Source of the DNA: a marine gamma proteobacterium HTCC2143
GTDB taxonomy: Bacteria; Pseudomonadota; Gammaproteobacteria; Pseudomonadales; Dasaniaceae
Length of the DNA stretch: 64,000 bases
Assembly (NCBI GenBank): GCA_000169075.1
Contig: AAVT01000002.1
Location: 372,001 to 436,000 of the forward strand
Reading direction: 5' to 3'
A program made the position numbers and the translations under genes. Below are positions 35,479-44,575 of this stretch, piece after piece. Below the pieces are notes generated by a model that saw only the letters and a list, made by a program, of their open reading frames with translations, ran no database searches and had not been told where the DNA came from. Numbering within the stretch: the first letter of the stretch is position 1; the number at the start of each line of letters is the position of its first letter.

Positions 35479-37392
35479 ATGCCTGATAGCAAAAAAATTG
35501 ACGACAGCGCAGAAATCACCGACGCGACTTCGGACTTTCATGCGTGGATTCGGGACTTTCTTCCCTTCGAAGATCACACGGACTTCGAAGATGCTAATCG
35601 AGGCTTTATCGCCCGCTGGCCTGAAGATCAGATCATGCGAGCGAATGGCCAACCATCCTGGGATATAAAAGCCCACGAGTACATCAAGGGGGAATGCCCT
35701 CCTTCGGTCAATCCATCGCATTGGCGGCAGGCACAACTGAATAGTATCCATGGTTTGTTCAAAGTTACCGACAGATTGTGGCAGGTTCGGGGTTACGATC
35801 TGGCCAACATCTCTTTCATTGCCGGTGACACTGGCTGGATTGTAATAGATACCGGGATGACCGCAGAGTTTGCCGCAGCCGCGTTAAAATTAGCAAATGA
35901 TGAACTCGGAGAGCGACCAATCACCGGAGTAATCTATACACACTCCCATGTTGATCACTATGGTGGATCTCGTGCGATAATCACCGAGGAGGACGCCGAA
36001 GCTCGTGGCGTGCCGATTATTGCACCGCTCGGGTTTGTTGAAGAAGCTGTAAGCGAAAATATTATAGCCGGGGCTACCATGCGCCGCCGAGCTACCTACA
36101 TGTACGGCTTACTGCTGCCTAACAACCCCCTCGGCCATGTTGATGTTGGGCTTGGGCCCGGGCATTCTAGCGGTAGCATCGGCCTTGTCGCGCCAAACGA
36201 TATTATATCGAAGACCGGAGAAGAGCGAATTGTCGACGGCGTTAAAGTGCAGTTTCAATACACCCCTGATGCTGAAGCCCCCGCGGAAATGATGTTTTAC
36301 TTTCCTGAGTTAAAAGCATTATGTACCTCTGAAGTCGTCACTCATATTTTGCACAACGTCTATACGCCTAGGGGCGCAAAAGTCCGTGACGCACTTGCTT
36401 GGGCTAAGTATATCTACGAGTTAATGGAGTTATTTCCTGGGGCTGATGTCGTTTTTGCTTCACATCACTGGCCGATCTGGGGCACTGAAAAAGTACAGCA
36501 ATATCTGGGTTTGCAGCGTGACCTGTATAAATATCTTCATGACGAAACCCTCCGGCTAGCAAATCACGGGCTAACGCCCATCGAAATTGCGGAAGAAATT
36601 AAACTACCTGAAAGCCTCTCGAAAGAATTTGCTAACCGAGATTATTATGGGACTGTCAACCACAACGTTAAAGCAATCTATCAGCTTTATTTTGGCTGGT
36701 TCGACGCTAACCCTGCCAACCTTCATCCACTGCCACCACAGCAATCTGCTGAGAAATATGTCGAATTTATGGGAGGGGCGGACTCAATTGTAGAAAGGGC
36801 TGCAGACTGTTACCAGCGAGGAGAATTCCGCTGGGTAGCTCAGGTCTTGAATCATGTTGTTTTCGCGGATCCAAGCCATAAAGCAGCGCGAGAACTGCTA
36901 GCCCGCGCTTATACTCAAATGGGCTATCAGGCAGAAGGCGGTCCCTGGAGAGACTTTTATCTTAGCGGCGCGCAAGAACTTCGCTTCGGCGCTCCAAAAT
37001 CCCGAGCTATCGCCTCGGCCGGAACCGTTGATACGCTAAAGGCTGTTCCCATCAATTTGTTTTTTGATCTCTTAGCCGTACGTCTCAATGGGCCAAAGGC
37101 CGCTAAAACATCATTTTCACTCAATTTTGTTTTCCCCGATTCTGGCGAAAAACTTTTTGCCAGTGTTGGTAATGGTGTTTTGAACTACATCGATGGTCGG
37201 ACGCAGGATACTGCTGACAGCTCGGTTACCATGTCTCGTCAGAACTGGAACAAGCTTTCGGCAGGTGACACAACACTGGACGAATTAACAGACAGTGGAC
37301 ATATTTTGATTAGCGGCAACGAAGACACTCTCGCTAAACTTTTTTCATTGCTTGACAGTTTTGAAGTTTTTTTCAATATTATTGAACCATAG
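35479..37392 (+). CDS. Metallo-beta-lactamase-fold alkyl sulfatase (SdsA/Pisa1 type)
   Basis: A 637-residue alkylsulfatase that hydrolyses primary or secondary alkyl sulfates with two zinc ions. The zinc-binding THSHVDHYGG is at residues 154-163; later ligands include FASHHWPIWG and the Glu in TSEVVTH. The order matches the family: MBL domain (1-350), dimerisation domain (about 390-490) and an SCP2-like C-terminal domain (about 505-637) that holds hydrophobic chains. Unlike P. aeruginosa SdsA1, it has no visible signal peptide, so a cytosolic location is inferred; a different start seems unlikely. A weak AGGAT lies upstream. It converges on the transglutaminase-like gene. Confidence 0.93.
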   Translation: MPDSKKIDDSAEITDATSDFHAWIRDFLPFEDHTDFEDANRGFIARWPEDQIMRANGQPSWDIKAHEYIKGECPPSVNPSHWRQAQLNSIHGLFKVTDRLWQVRGYDLANISFIAGDTGWIVIDTGMTAEFAAAALKLANDELGERPITGVIYTHSHVDHYGGSRAIITEEDAEARGVPIIAPLGFVEEAVSENIIAGATMRRRATYMYGLLLPNNPLGHVDVGLGPGHSSGSIGLVAPNDIISKTGEERIVDGVKVQFQYTPDAEAPAEMMFYFPELKALCTSEVVTHILHNVYTPRGAKVRDALAWAKYIYELMELFPGADVVFASHHWPIWGTEKVQQYLGLQRDLYKYLHDETLRLANHGLTPIEIAEEIKLPESLSKEFANRDYYGTVNHNVKAIYQLYFGWFDANPANLHPLPPQQSAEKYVEFMGGADSIVERAADCYQRGEFRWVAQVLNHVVFADPSHKAARELLARAYTQMGYQAEGGPWRDFYLSGAQELRFGAPKSRAIASAGTVDTLKAVPINLFFDLLAVRLNGPKAAKTSFSLNFVFPDSGEKLFASVGNGVLNYIDGRTQDTADSSVTMSRQNWNKLSAGDTTLDELTDSGHILISGNEDTLAKLFSLLDSFEVFFNIIEP

Positions 37393-37435
37393 ACACAAAA
37401 AAACACTGAGCTTAATCTGACGTAATGGTGCACTA

Positions 37436-38137
37436 CTATAGAATTTCTTTGGCCACATCGTCGGCCCAGTCGGCTGCATTTAAGCTGGCGCCTGCAGCCA
37501 AATGTTCAGGCGAGTCAGCACCAAAGCTATCGGGATAGTGTTGTTTGAAGACTGCAATAATGTCGTCGTAGGGAACGTCAGCATACTCACCACGATCGTG
37601 GACATATTCCATGTGCCGATTACCGGCCTCGTCAAACTCGTGGTAGAGGCTATCCTTGTTACCGTCCCACTCCAGTGGTTTTAGTCCAAATTTTTCACAC
37701 AGTGATAGGTTAAAGGCAGGTGTTGATTTTACCCATCGATCATTGAGATAAACGGAGCAATAGCCATGATAATAAAACATATCAGTTTTCATTGATTCAC
37801 GGAGTCGAGCTGTAGAAAGATGATTGACAACATCCGCATAACCTAATCGAGCCGGGATACCGATGGCGCGACAGAGAGCCGCAAGAAGTACTGCCTTTGG
37901 TACACACCAACTCTCTGCCGTTTCGAGCGTTCTAGTTGCCTTCCAATCCTCCTGAGAGTTACCGAGTGTATACGGATTATAACGGATACTGTCGCGAACA
38001 AAGTAGTAGAGGCTGACCGCATTTTCACGCTGTGATTGACTCGCATCCGTTAAAGAGTTTGCGAGAGAGATGATCTCCTCGGCATCACTATTCACGCAAA
38101 GTCCGGGCTGCAGATATTCTTCGAAATCGTTTGTCAC
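37436..38137 (-). CDS. Transglutaminase-like cysteine protease family protein
   Basis: A 233-residue protein with a transglutaminase/protease-like core. SLYYFVRDSIRYNPY near residue 43 leads to the nucleophile region AESWCVPKAVLLAALCRAIGIPARLGYADVVNH (two blocks) near 75, where Cys lies in W-C-V-P-K-A. The His is in YYHGYCSVYLNDRWVKSTP and the Asp in the FDEAGNRHMEY region. The triad is therefore complete. No signal peptide is seen. Family members cleave or crosslink peptides, but many bacterial forms have no known substrate. It converges on the alkylsulfatase with a 43-base gap and has an 815-base gap on its other side. Confidence 0.83.
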   Translation of the reverse strand: MTNDFEEYLQPGLCVNSDAEEIISLANSLTDASQSQRENAVSLYYFVRDSIRYNPYTLGNSQEDWKATRTLETAESWCVPKAVLLAALCRAIGIPARLGYADVVNHLSTARLRESMKTDMFYYHGYCSVYLNDRWVKSTPAFNLSLCEKFGLKPLEWDGNKDSLYHEFDEAGNRHMEYVHDRGEYADVPYDDIIAVFKQHYPDSFGADSPEHLAAGASLNAADWADDVAKEIL

Positions 38138-38952
38138 TACCCACTCCGTAATTTTTTTTGCTCGTTTTATTCGGCAAATACTATGCTAAATGTCTGTCGA
38201 TGATCAACTGCCTAATTGCAATTTAGATGAGTGGCAGTTATCAATGTGATGAAGGCCCGTGATGGTTACTTTATTTGACCGTCGCTAGGCACTTGGGATA
38301 CCAAGGGTCGATTACTGTTCAGCAGCCCTACACCGAGCTTTTTTATGTCCGATATTAGGCTGAACGCTAACAGCGTTACCCGAGCGTAAACCTCTTCCGA
38401 TGCAGCATTTACTGACCAACCTCCCGTGTTTAGCTGTTTTTTAGGGCACTGTTACTATGCATAACCGCCAGAAGACGAATAAATAGTGTTCGGCTGCCTA
38501 ATAATCACTTATTAAACCCATTGTCATGTGGTGCTTATTGCTTGTGACAAGCTATTAGCAGGCAATAACGTCTAGACGCTGTCGGCTAGGTCAAATAACG
38601 GTGATTGCTGAGCTGAAATAAAACACCGAATGGATGCGAGTATTTCACTGCCTAAAAATCCGGTCGCATCTTATTGCTCATAGCCATCATTGATAGTATC
38701 TTATTGATATACATGGTTAAAATAAAATTTTTCTGAGGACTGTGGAAACGAATTTGGCAGCGATGACTGCGATGCTTATAGTAGGTTCTTTATTCATGTT
38801 GTTTTAAGACATTTAATAAGCGGTTGACTAGCATAGTATGTTCCCGTGTTTTATTGACCGTGATATCCTCACGGACCCTTTCTGGCTGCTGGGACGTAAA
38901 AACTATTGGTATTCACTACCCCAACCAAACTGAACGCTGCTGAGACACTAAT
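38138..38952. other. 815-base divergent gap upstream of prc
   Basis: No open frame worth reporting. A hairpin AACGCT/AGCGTT with a 3-base loop lies at 38363-38377 and a short one, CTTGG/CCAAG, at about 38293-38305. TTGACT at 38824 could be a -35 element for prc, but no clear -10 is seen 17 bases on. The rest shows nothing to name. Confidence 0.35.
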
Positions 38953-41094
38953 ATGATCAATTTCTGCCGAAACGTTGTCGTTAAATGCGCCATTAATTTT
39001 TGCGCCGTTTTTCTGGTAGCCACCACTGCTTTAGCCATTCCATCCACTGATGCAACGATAGCGTTTAATTCAGAGCAATCTAAAACTGCGATCGATATTA
39101 TTTCAAAGCTCGGCAACCGTCATTACAGTTCACAGTCATTTGACGACCAGCTATCGTCAAGTTTTTTTGATAACTACCTAAAACGGCTCGATGGCAACAA
39201 AAGCTTTTTCATGCAGGCGGACATTGAAGCATTTGAGCCCTATCGCTATCGTCTCGATAACACACTGTTGAAAGGCGATCTCGAGCCCGGATATATCATT
39301 TTCAACCGTTATCAGCAGCGTTTAATCGAGCGCTTGTCTGGGATTGTAGAAAACCTGCCTGAAATGGTCGCCAGTATGGATTTCACACTCGACGAAGAGC
39401 TTGAGCTCGAGCGAAAAGATGATCCATGGCCTTTAAACACGGAGCAAGCAGACAATCTGTGGCGAAAAATCATTAAAAGTCGTGTGGTTAGTTTACGGAT
39501 CGCGGAAAAACCCGAGGAAGAAATAGTTCCCCTGCTCCAGAAGCGTTATCAAAACCAGCTAAATCGTGTGATGCAATCGAATTCCGAGGACGCTTTTCAA
39601 GTGTATATAAACTCAATGACGGCTTTGTACGACCCGCATACTAATTACCTGTCACCAACAACGTCAGAAAACTTCAACATTAACATGAGCCTTTCTCTCG
39701 AAGGCATTGGCGCCGTGCTACAGACCGAAGATGAATTTACCAAGGTTGTCAGACTTGTACATTCCGGTCCCGCAGATAAAGAGGGCCAACTGCAACCATC
39801 GGATAAAATAGTGGGTGTGGCTCAGGGTGATAATGAATTTACTGACGTTATTGGTATGCGGCTGGACGAGGTTGTGCAGCTAATTCGTGGGAAAAAAGGT
39901 AGTCGCGTTCAGTTACAGGTGATCCCAGTTTCCGCTAAAACAGAAGACGAACATAGCGTTATCGACATTATCAGAGACACTGTGAAGCTCGAAGAGCAAA
40001 GTGCAAAATCTGAGATATTAGAGATCTATCACGACGAACAGTTGTTCAAACTCGGCATTATCGATATACCGGCATTCTATATCGACTTTGAGGCGATGCG
40101 CAAAGGCGACCCAAACTACAAGAGCACGACCCGTGACGTCAGCAAGCTGTTGAAAGACCTCATAGCTGATGGCGTAGACGGTATTATTATCGACCTGCGA
40201 GAAAATGGCGGCGGGTCATTACAGGAAGCTAATCAGTTGACTGGACTATTTATTGAACAAGGCCCAACCGTCCAGATACGTCATTCAAGCAAACAAATAT
40301 ATCGCGATGGAAAGCGCACTAGCAGCAGCTACTATACTGGGCCTCTTGCGGTGTTGATAAATCGCCTAAGTGCGTCGGCGTCTGAAATTTTTGCCGGTGC
40401 TATACAAGATTACCAGCGCGGCGTTATTGTTGGTACGCAATCCTTTGGCAAGGGAACCGTGCAGTCGCTAACTGCATTGGAACAGGGCCAACTTAAGATA
40501 ACAGAATCAAAGTTTTATCGTATTTCTGGTGAGAGTACGCAGCATCGAGGTGTGGTTCCAGACGTAGCGTTTCCTGCGATCTACGATAAGCAAAAAGTCG
40601 GTGAAAGTTCCTTAGATAATGCTTTGGCATGGGATACCATTAATCCTATTCGGCACCGCAAGTATTTTGATATCCCAGCGGTCATTCCAGCACTGATCGC
40701 CAAGCATGAACAGCGCATGGAAACTGATCCGGACTTCATTTTCTTAAAGGATCAATTACAGGTAATGGAGGAAAATCGAAAGATCACTTCCCTATCATTA
40801 AACGAAGAGACTCGACGGGCACTTCAACTAAGTATCGAAGGAAAGGCCCTGGCGATAGAGAATAAGAGACGTATTGCCAAAGGGCTGGAGCCTCTCGACG
40901 ATCTGGAAACCGACGAAAGTGAGTCAGCTGCAGACGCCAATACTGCAGATACTGCAGATACCGCAGCGTCCGCTAGCGATGCCGAGGATGAAGACAAAGA
41001 GATAGGGCCATTATTGACCGAAACAGGGCATATTTTGCTTGATTCTTTGACGGTCTATCAGGTTGACAAGGTTGCTGCGACGACTAAACGCTGA
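38953..41094 (+). CDS. prc: Tail-specific C-terminal processing protease Prc
   Basis: Prc degrades periplasmic proteins with non-polar C-termini and trims factors such as MltS and PBP3. The 713-residue protein has a signal peptide (INFCAVFLVATTALA, cut near ALA|IPS), an N-terminal helical domain, a PDZ domain near 240-320 (GIGAVLQTEDEF, RLVHSGPADKEGQL) and the catalytic Ser/Lys dyad: Ser in NRLSASASEIFAGAIQDY near 475 and Lys in GTQSFGKGTVQSL near 498. The C-terminus holds a small Ala/Thr/Asp repeat (near residues 658-680) where E. coli Prc has a different tail. The last 11 bases overlap the end of the small Arg-rich gene on the other strand. Confidence 0.95.
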   Translation: MINFCRNVVVKCAINFCAVFLVATTALAIPSTDATIAFNSEQSKTAIDIISKLGNRHYSSQSFDDQLSSSFFDNYLKRLDGNKSFFMQADIEAFEPYRYRLDNTLLKGDLEPGYIIFNRYQQRLIERLSGIVENLPEMVASMDFTLDEELELERKDDPWPLNTEQADNLWRKIIKSRVVSLRIAEKPEEEIVPLLQKRYQNQLNRVMQSNSEDAFQVYINSMTALYDPHTNYLSPTTSENFNINMSLSLEGIGAVLQTEDEFTKVVRLVHSGPADKEGQLQPSDKIVGVAQGDNEFTDVIGMRLDEVVQLIRGKKGSRVQLQVIPVSAKTEDEHSVIDIIRDTVKLEEQSAKSEILEIYHDEQLFKLGIIDIPAFYIDFEAMRKGDPNYKSTTRDVSKLLKDLIADGVDGIIIDLRENGGGSLQEANQLTGLFIEQGPTVQIRHSSKQIYRDGKRTSSSYYTGPLAVLINRLSASASEIFAGAIQDYQRGVIVGTQSFGKGTVQSLTALEQGQLKITESKFYRISGESTQHRGVVPDVAFPAIYDKQKVGESSLDNALAWDTINPIRHRKYFDIPAVIPALIAKHEQRMETDPDFIFLKDQLQVMEENRKITSLSLNEETRRALQLSIEGKALAIENKRRIAKGLEPLDDLETDESESAADANTADTADTAASASDAEDEDKEIGPLLTETGHILLDSLTVYQVDKVAATTKR

Positions 41095-41311
41095 GATCGA
41101 TACTGGAGCGCCGCCTTTCAGGACCGCTTCTGCGGTCCATAATGCGCTTGTCGGCACCGCGTCTGGCACGTCGCCCCACAAATGCTCTGCGATCTATCGC
41201 ATGCGCTTCCCGCTTTGTGGTTGCACGCGACGGTACTATCTGCGGTGAGCCGGGACTCTGAACTGCCGGCGTGGCATTAATGGGTGATGTAGTTGTTGGA
41301 AAATTAACCAT
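41084..41311 (-). CDS. Small Arg-rich protein with repeated DRR/GRR/ERR motifs
   Basis: A 75-residue protein with a Pro/Thr/Ser-rich first half and a strongly basic second half: AIDRRAFVGRRARRG then RIMDRRSGPERRRSS. Small proteins ending in DRRxGxxRR repeats recur in Pseudomonas-type genomes without a known function; this one is not assigned by me to a named family. The coding claim rests on a near-perfect Shine-Dalgarno, AAGGAGG, 6 bases before the ATG. Nucleic-acid binding is a guess from the charge. It follows cysG by 67 bases on the same strand and overlaps prc tail-to-tail by 11 bases. A hairpin covers part of its ribosome-binding site. Confidence 0.62.
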   Translation of the reverse strand: MVNFPTTTSPINATPAVQSPGSPQIVPSRATTKREAHAIDRRAFVGRRARRGADKRIMDRRSGPERRRSSIDLSV

Positions 41312-41315
41312 TTTA

Positions 41316-41349
41316 GGCCTCCTTACTGTTTTTTATCGACAGCAAGGCC
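41316..41349 (-). promoter_or_regulatory. Hairpin masking the Shine-Dalgarno of the Arg-rich gene
   Basis: On the minus strand CCTTGCTGT (41347 to 41339) pairs with ACAGTAAGG (41329 to 41321) as nine consecutive pairs, one of them G-U, around the loop CGATAAAAA. The last four bases, AAGG, are the start of the AAGGAGG Shine-Dalgarno (41324 to 41318). GG at 41349-41348 can also pair with CC at 41317-41316. No T tract follows on either strand. Confidence 0.5.
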
Positions 41350-41378
41350 AAATACTTTAATCATTCATTAATAAATAG

Positions 41379-42776
41379 TCACTCGCTGCGCTCATTACCT
41401 TCGAACCATGCGAGCTTTTTCCGCAGTTTAACAACATCTCCAACGATGAGTATTGTGGGCGCACGTACCTGCTCCGCTCTAGCCAAAGCAGGCATTCCCG
41501 CTAAGTCGCTCGTTAGTACCCGTTGCATAGCGGTAGTGCCCTGCTGGACCAGAGCAATAGGCGTTGCAGCCGATCGACCATGAGCAACTAGTTGCTCGCA
41601 AATAATGGGTAACCCGACCAATCCCATGTAGAAAACGAGGGTCTGCTTATCATAAACGAGCTCATTCCAGGGCAGATCAATGCTGCCATTCTGGAGATGT
41701 CCCGTTACAAAGCGAACTGACTGCGCATAATCTCGATGGGTGAGTGGGATACCCGCATAGGTTGAGCAACCTGATGCAGCGGTGATCCCGGGTACAATTT
41801 GAAAAGGTATTTTGTGCTCTGCGAGCATCTCAATTTCTTCTCCCCCTCTGCCAAATATAAAGGGATCACCGCCTTTGAGTCTGAGCACCCTTTTGCCTTC
41901 TTTGGCTAAAGTCACCAGCAGCTGGTTAATGTCTTGCTGCGGCAGAGCATGATCGGCTCTTTGTTTGCCCACATAAACTCGTTCGGCGTCCCGCCTGGTT
42001 AAATTTACGATCTCGTCACTGACCAGCCGATCATAAAGCACGACATCGGCGCTCTGCATTAATCGCAGCGCCTTAAACGTTAATAAGTCAGGATCACCCG
42101 GGCCTGCTCCGACCAGATAGACTTCCCCCGTATTTGTTTCCAGCTGTGCCGTGTTAACCTGCAGTTCAAGCATGTCTGCAGCCGTTTGATATTTGCCGGT
42201 AAAGACCATTTCGGCGATAGGCCCTTGTAAAACCTCTTCCCAGAATCGTTTACGGGCGTCAACATCAGGCAGACGTTTTTGTACTCTCTCTCGAAAATCG
42301 CCCACGAGTTGTGCCAGTTTTCCATAAGCAGAGGGAATAATCGATTCGATTTTTGTCCTCAACATCCTGGCTAGAACGGGAGAGTTACCGCCACTGGAAA
42401 CCGCAACGATGACCGGAGAACGGTCAATTATGGAGGGTAGAATAACACTGGAAAGCTCTGGACTATCGACAACATTAACTGGGATAAGACGTTCACGGGC
42501 TATCTCGGAAATGTGCGCATTCATTGCGCTGTCGTTACTTGCGGCAATCACTAGACTCTTGCCATTCATATCATCGTTATGAAAGTGGCCCTCTCTGCAG
42601 CTGCCCCCTGACGACCTCGCCATGGTTTTAAGCTCCGCCGTTATCTCTAACGCTACAACATGAAGTATGCCACCGGCGCTTACTAGCAGCCGGGCTTTCC
42701 GAGTGGCAATGTGTCCACCGCCCACGACTAAACAGGCTTTATCGGTAAGCTTAAAAAATAACGGCAAGTAGTCCAT
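41379..42776 (-). CDS. cysG: Siroheme synthase CysG
   Basis: A trifunctional enzyme of 465 residues that makes siroheme from uroporphyrinogen III: two methylations, NAD-dependent oxidation and iron insertion. The N-terminal CysG-B part has [26 protein letters not shown] (two blocks) with the NAD loop [11 protein letters not shown] near residue 18 and a [17 protein letters not shown] block near 125. The C-terminal methyltransferase part starts with [21 protein letters not shown] near residue 219 and has [17 protein letters not shown] and [21 protein letters not shown]. The ATG overlaps the serS stop by one base (TAATG). In the P. aeruginosa block I recall, cysG also sits beside serS. It serves sulfite/nitrite reduction. 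Confidence 0.96.
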   Translation of the reverse strand: MDYLPLFFKLTDKACLVVGGGHIATRKARLLVSAGGILHVVALEITAELKTMARSSGGSCREGHFHNDDMNGKSLVIAASNDSAMNAHISEIARERLIPVNVVDSPELSSVILPSIIDRSPVIVAVSSGGNSPVLARMLRTKIESIIPSAYGKLAQLVGDFRERVQKRLPDVDARKRFWEEVLQGPIAEMVFTGKYQTAADMLELQVNTAQLETNTGEVYLVGAGPGDPDLLTFKALRLMQSADVVLYDRLVSDEIVNLTRRDAERVYVGKQRADHALPQQDINQLLVTLAKEGKRVLRLKGGDPFIFGRGGEEIEMLAEHKIPFQIVPGITAASGCSTYAGIPLTHRDYAQSVRFVTGHLQNGSIDLPWNELVYDKQTLVFYMGLVGLPIICEQLVAHGRSAATPIALVQQGTTAMQRVLTSDLAGMPALARAEQVRAPTILIVGDVVKLRKKLAWFEGNERSE

Positions 42777-44065
42777 TACAACACTGAAATTCCACCCATG
42801 TAGGGCTTTAATACCTCGGGTACTTCAACACGGCCGTCAGCTGTTTGGTAATTCTCTAATACGGCAACAAGGGTCCTACCTACGGCTAAACCAGAGCCAT
42901 TGATGGTATGCAATAACTCTGGCTTGTTGGTTTCAGGATTGCGCCACCGAGCCATCATTCTTCGTGCTTGGAAGTCGCCCATATTGCTACATGAGGAAAT
43001 TTCACGGTATTTTTGTTGACCCGGCAGCCAGACTTCCAAGTCGTAAGTTTTAAGGGCAGAAAATCCAAGATCTCCGCCACATAGGATAACTTTGCGATAG
43101 GGCAACTCCAACTGCTGCAGAATTGCCTCAGCATGGAGAGTCAATTTCTCTAGCTCGTCGCTCGATTGGTCGGGGCGAACCATTTTCACCAATTCAACTT
43201 TTTCGAACTGATGCTGTCGAATCATACCGCGGGTATCTCTCCCATAACTGCCAGCCTCGCTTCTAAAGCAAGGTGTGTGGCACACAAAATGCAATCCATC
43301 GGCAAATTCTTTGGCTTCAAAGATACGGTCTCTGGCAATGTTTGTTACTGGAACTTCAGCAGTGGGTATCAGGTAATAGTTTTGCTCCCCTTCCAATTTA
43401 AACAAATCATCTGCGAACTTAGGTAACTGCCCTGTTCCGCGAAGAGATTCTGCATTCACTATAAATGGAACGTGGATTTCACTGTAGCCATGATCGACAA
43501 TGTGCGTATTGAGCATAAACTGGGTCAGTGCACGATGAAGTCTGGCCATTCCACCGCTCATAACTGCAAACCTAGATCCAGTTAGTTTGCTGGCTAAGTC
43601 AAAATCGAGCCCGCCCAACTCGGTCCCAATATCGACGTGATCTCTGACTTCAAAATCGATTTTTTTGGGTTTTCCCCACGATAGTATTTCTTTGTTTGCG
43701 TTTTCGTCATCGCCCGCAGGAACGTCATCGTCAGGGATATTGGGGATTTCCATCATTAAGTTATGAAGCGCATCGCTGGCTTGTTGCGCTTTTTGCTTAA
43801 GTGCTTCCAGCTGTGTTTCGATTTTCGCTAATGTTTCGTTGACGGTCTTTTTCGCTTCCTCAACCGGGGTGCCCTGCTTCACCAATTCACCAATTTTTTT
43901 TGATGCCTGTTTTCGCTCGGCCTGCAAACTCTGGCTATCAGCTTCGGCTTGTTTGCGAGCTGCATCAAGCGTTAGAAATTCCGCGGTGTTGAGCGTGAAT
44001 TTTTTCTTCTGCAGTTGCTCCGCAACCAAATCCGGGTTCTGTCGGATCAGTTTGATATCCAGCAT
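42776..44065 (-). CDS. serS: Seryl-tRNA synthetase
   Basis: A class II synthetase of 429 residues that charges tRNA-Ser and tRNA-Sec. The N-terminal 110 residues form the long coiled-coil arm ([23 protein letters not shown]) that contacts the tRNA extra arm. The catalytic domain holds motif 1 around [12 protein letters not shown], motif 2 [25 protein letters not shown] (two blocks) and motif 3 [19 protein letters not shown] near residue 385. Length is normal. AAAGG lies about 10 bases before the ATG. It overlaps cysG by one base downstream and follows crcB by 102 bases. Confidence 0.97.
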   Translation of the reverse strand: MLDIKLIRQNPDLVAEQLQKKKFTLNTAEFLTLDAARKQAEADSQSLQAERKQASKKIGELVKQGTPVEEAKKTVNETLAKIETQLEALKQKAQQASDALHNLMMEIPNIPDDDVPAGDDENANKEILSWGKPKKIDFEVRDHVDIGTELGGLDFDLASKLTGSRFAVMSGGMARLHRALTQFMLNTHIVDHGYSEIHVPFIVNAESLRGTGQLPKFADDLFKLEGEQNYYLIPTAEVPVTNIARDRIFEAKEFADGLHFVCHTPCFRSEAGSYGRDTRGMIRQHQFEKVELVKMVRPDQSSDELEKLTLHAEAILQQLELPYRKVILCGGDLGFSALKTYDLEVWLPGQQKYREISSCSNMGDFQARRMMARWRNPETNKPELLHTINGSGLAVGRTLVAVLENYQTADGRVEVPEVLKPYMGGISVL

Positions 44066-44167
44066 AATGTGCTAACCTTTTTTCTTCTATCAGTATTCGT
44101 TGTTTAATGCGACTACAGCGCGTACCTATTACTCGACTGTTGTTGCCCTTTTTTTATGCATGTTTTG

Positions 44168-44557
44168 CTATACCATTCGCGTCAACACAATCGCTAGCCA
44201 AGCTGCAAGGATACAGACAATCAGGCTGCTGACAACGTACAGTAACGCATTGGCCAATTGCCCGTTTTCTAACAAATTAATTGTTTCAAGAGAGAACGTA
44301 GAGAACGTTGTAAAGGCACCAAGAAAACCCACTATCGCAACACTTCGCCAGTCGGGATGCAGCGATAACTTTTCAGCAATCAAAACATACATTATGCCAA
44401 TGCAAAACGAGCCAATAATATTGACACTTAGGGTGGCGATAGGAAATACCGACCATGACTCCCGGTCCTCGTTAACCCTATTAATGATATTAACAAGGCC
44501 ATGACGACAGAGAGCGCCGGCAGCACCACCTATAGCGATAAGGATGAGATGTTTCAT
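44168..44557 (-). CDS. crcB: Fluoride exporter CrcB/FluC
   Basis: A 129-residue membrane protein with four transmembrane helices that forms a dual-topology fluoride channel. The Gly-rich start IAIGGAAGALCRHGL, the NIIGSFCIG helix with the pore-lining Asn, and GFLGAFTTFSTFSLE, where the phenylalanines and central TTFSTF lie near residue 75, are the full family signature. It has no fluoride riboswitch that I can see: only 18 bases separate it from rarA, so it is cotranscribed. crcB is also found in this ftsK-to-serS stretch in related genomes, by recall. Confidence 0.95.
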   Translation of the reverse strand: MKHLILIAIGGAAGALCRHGLVNIINRVNEDRESWSVFPIATLSVNIIGSFCIGIMYVLIAEKLSLHPDWRSVAIVGFLGAFTTFSTFSLETINLLENGQLANALLYVVSSLIVCILAAWLAIVLTRMV

Positions 44558-44575
44558 AATTCAAATTACTGAAAG

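Noticed and set aside
41063..41248. Plus-strand frame overlapping the prc end and the small Arg-rich gene.
   Set aside because: Shadow of the opposite-strand gene, which has the strong ribosome-binding site.
44558..44575. Fluoride riboswitch before crcB.
   Set aside because: Only 18 bases separate it from rarA, too few for the riboswitch aptamer.
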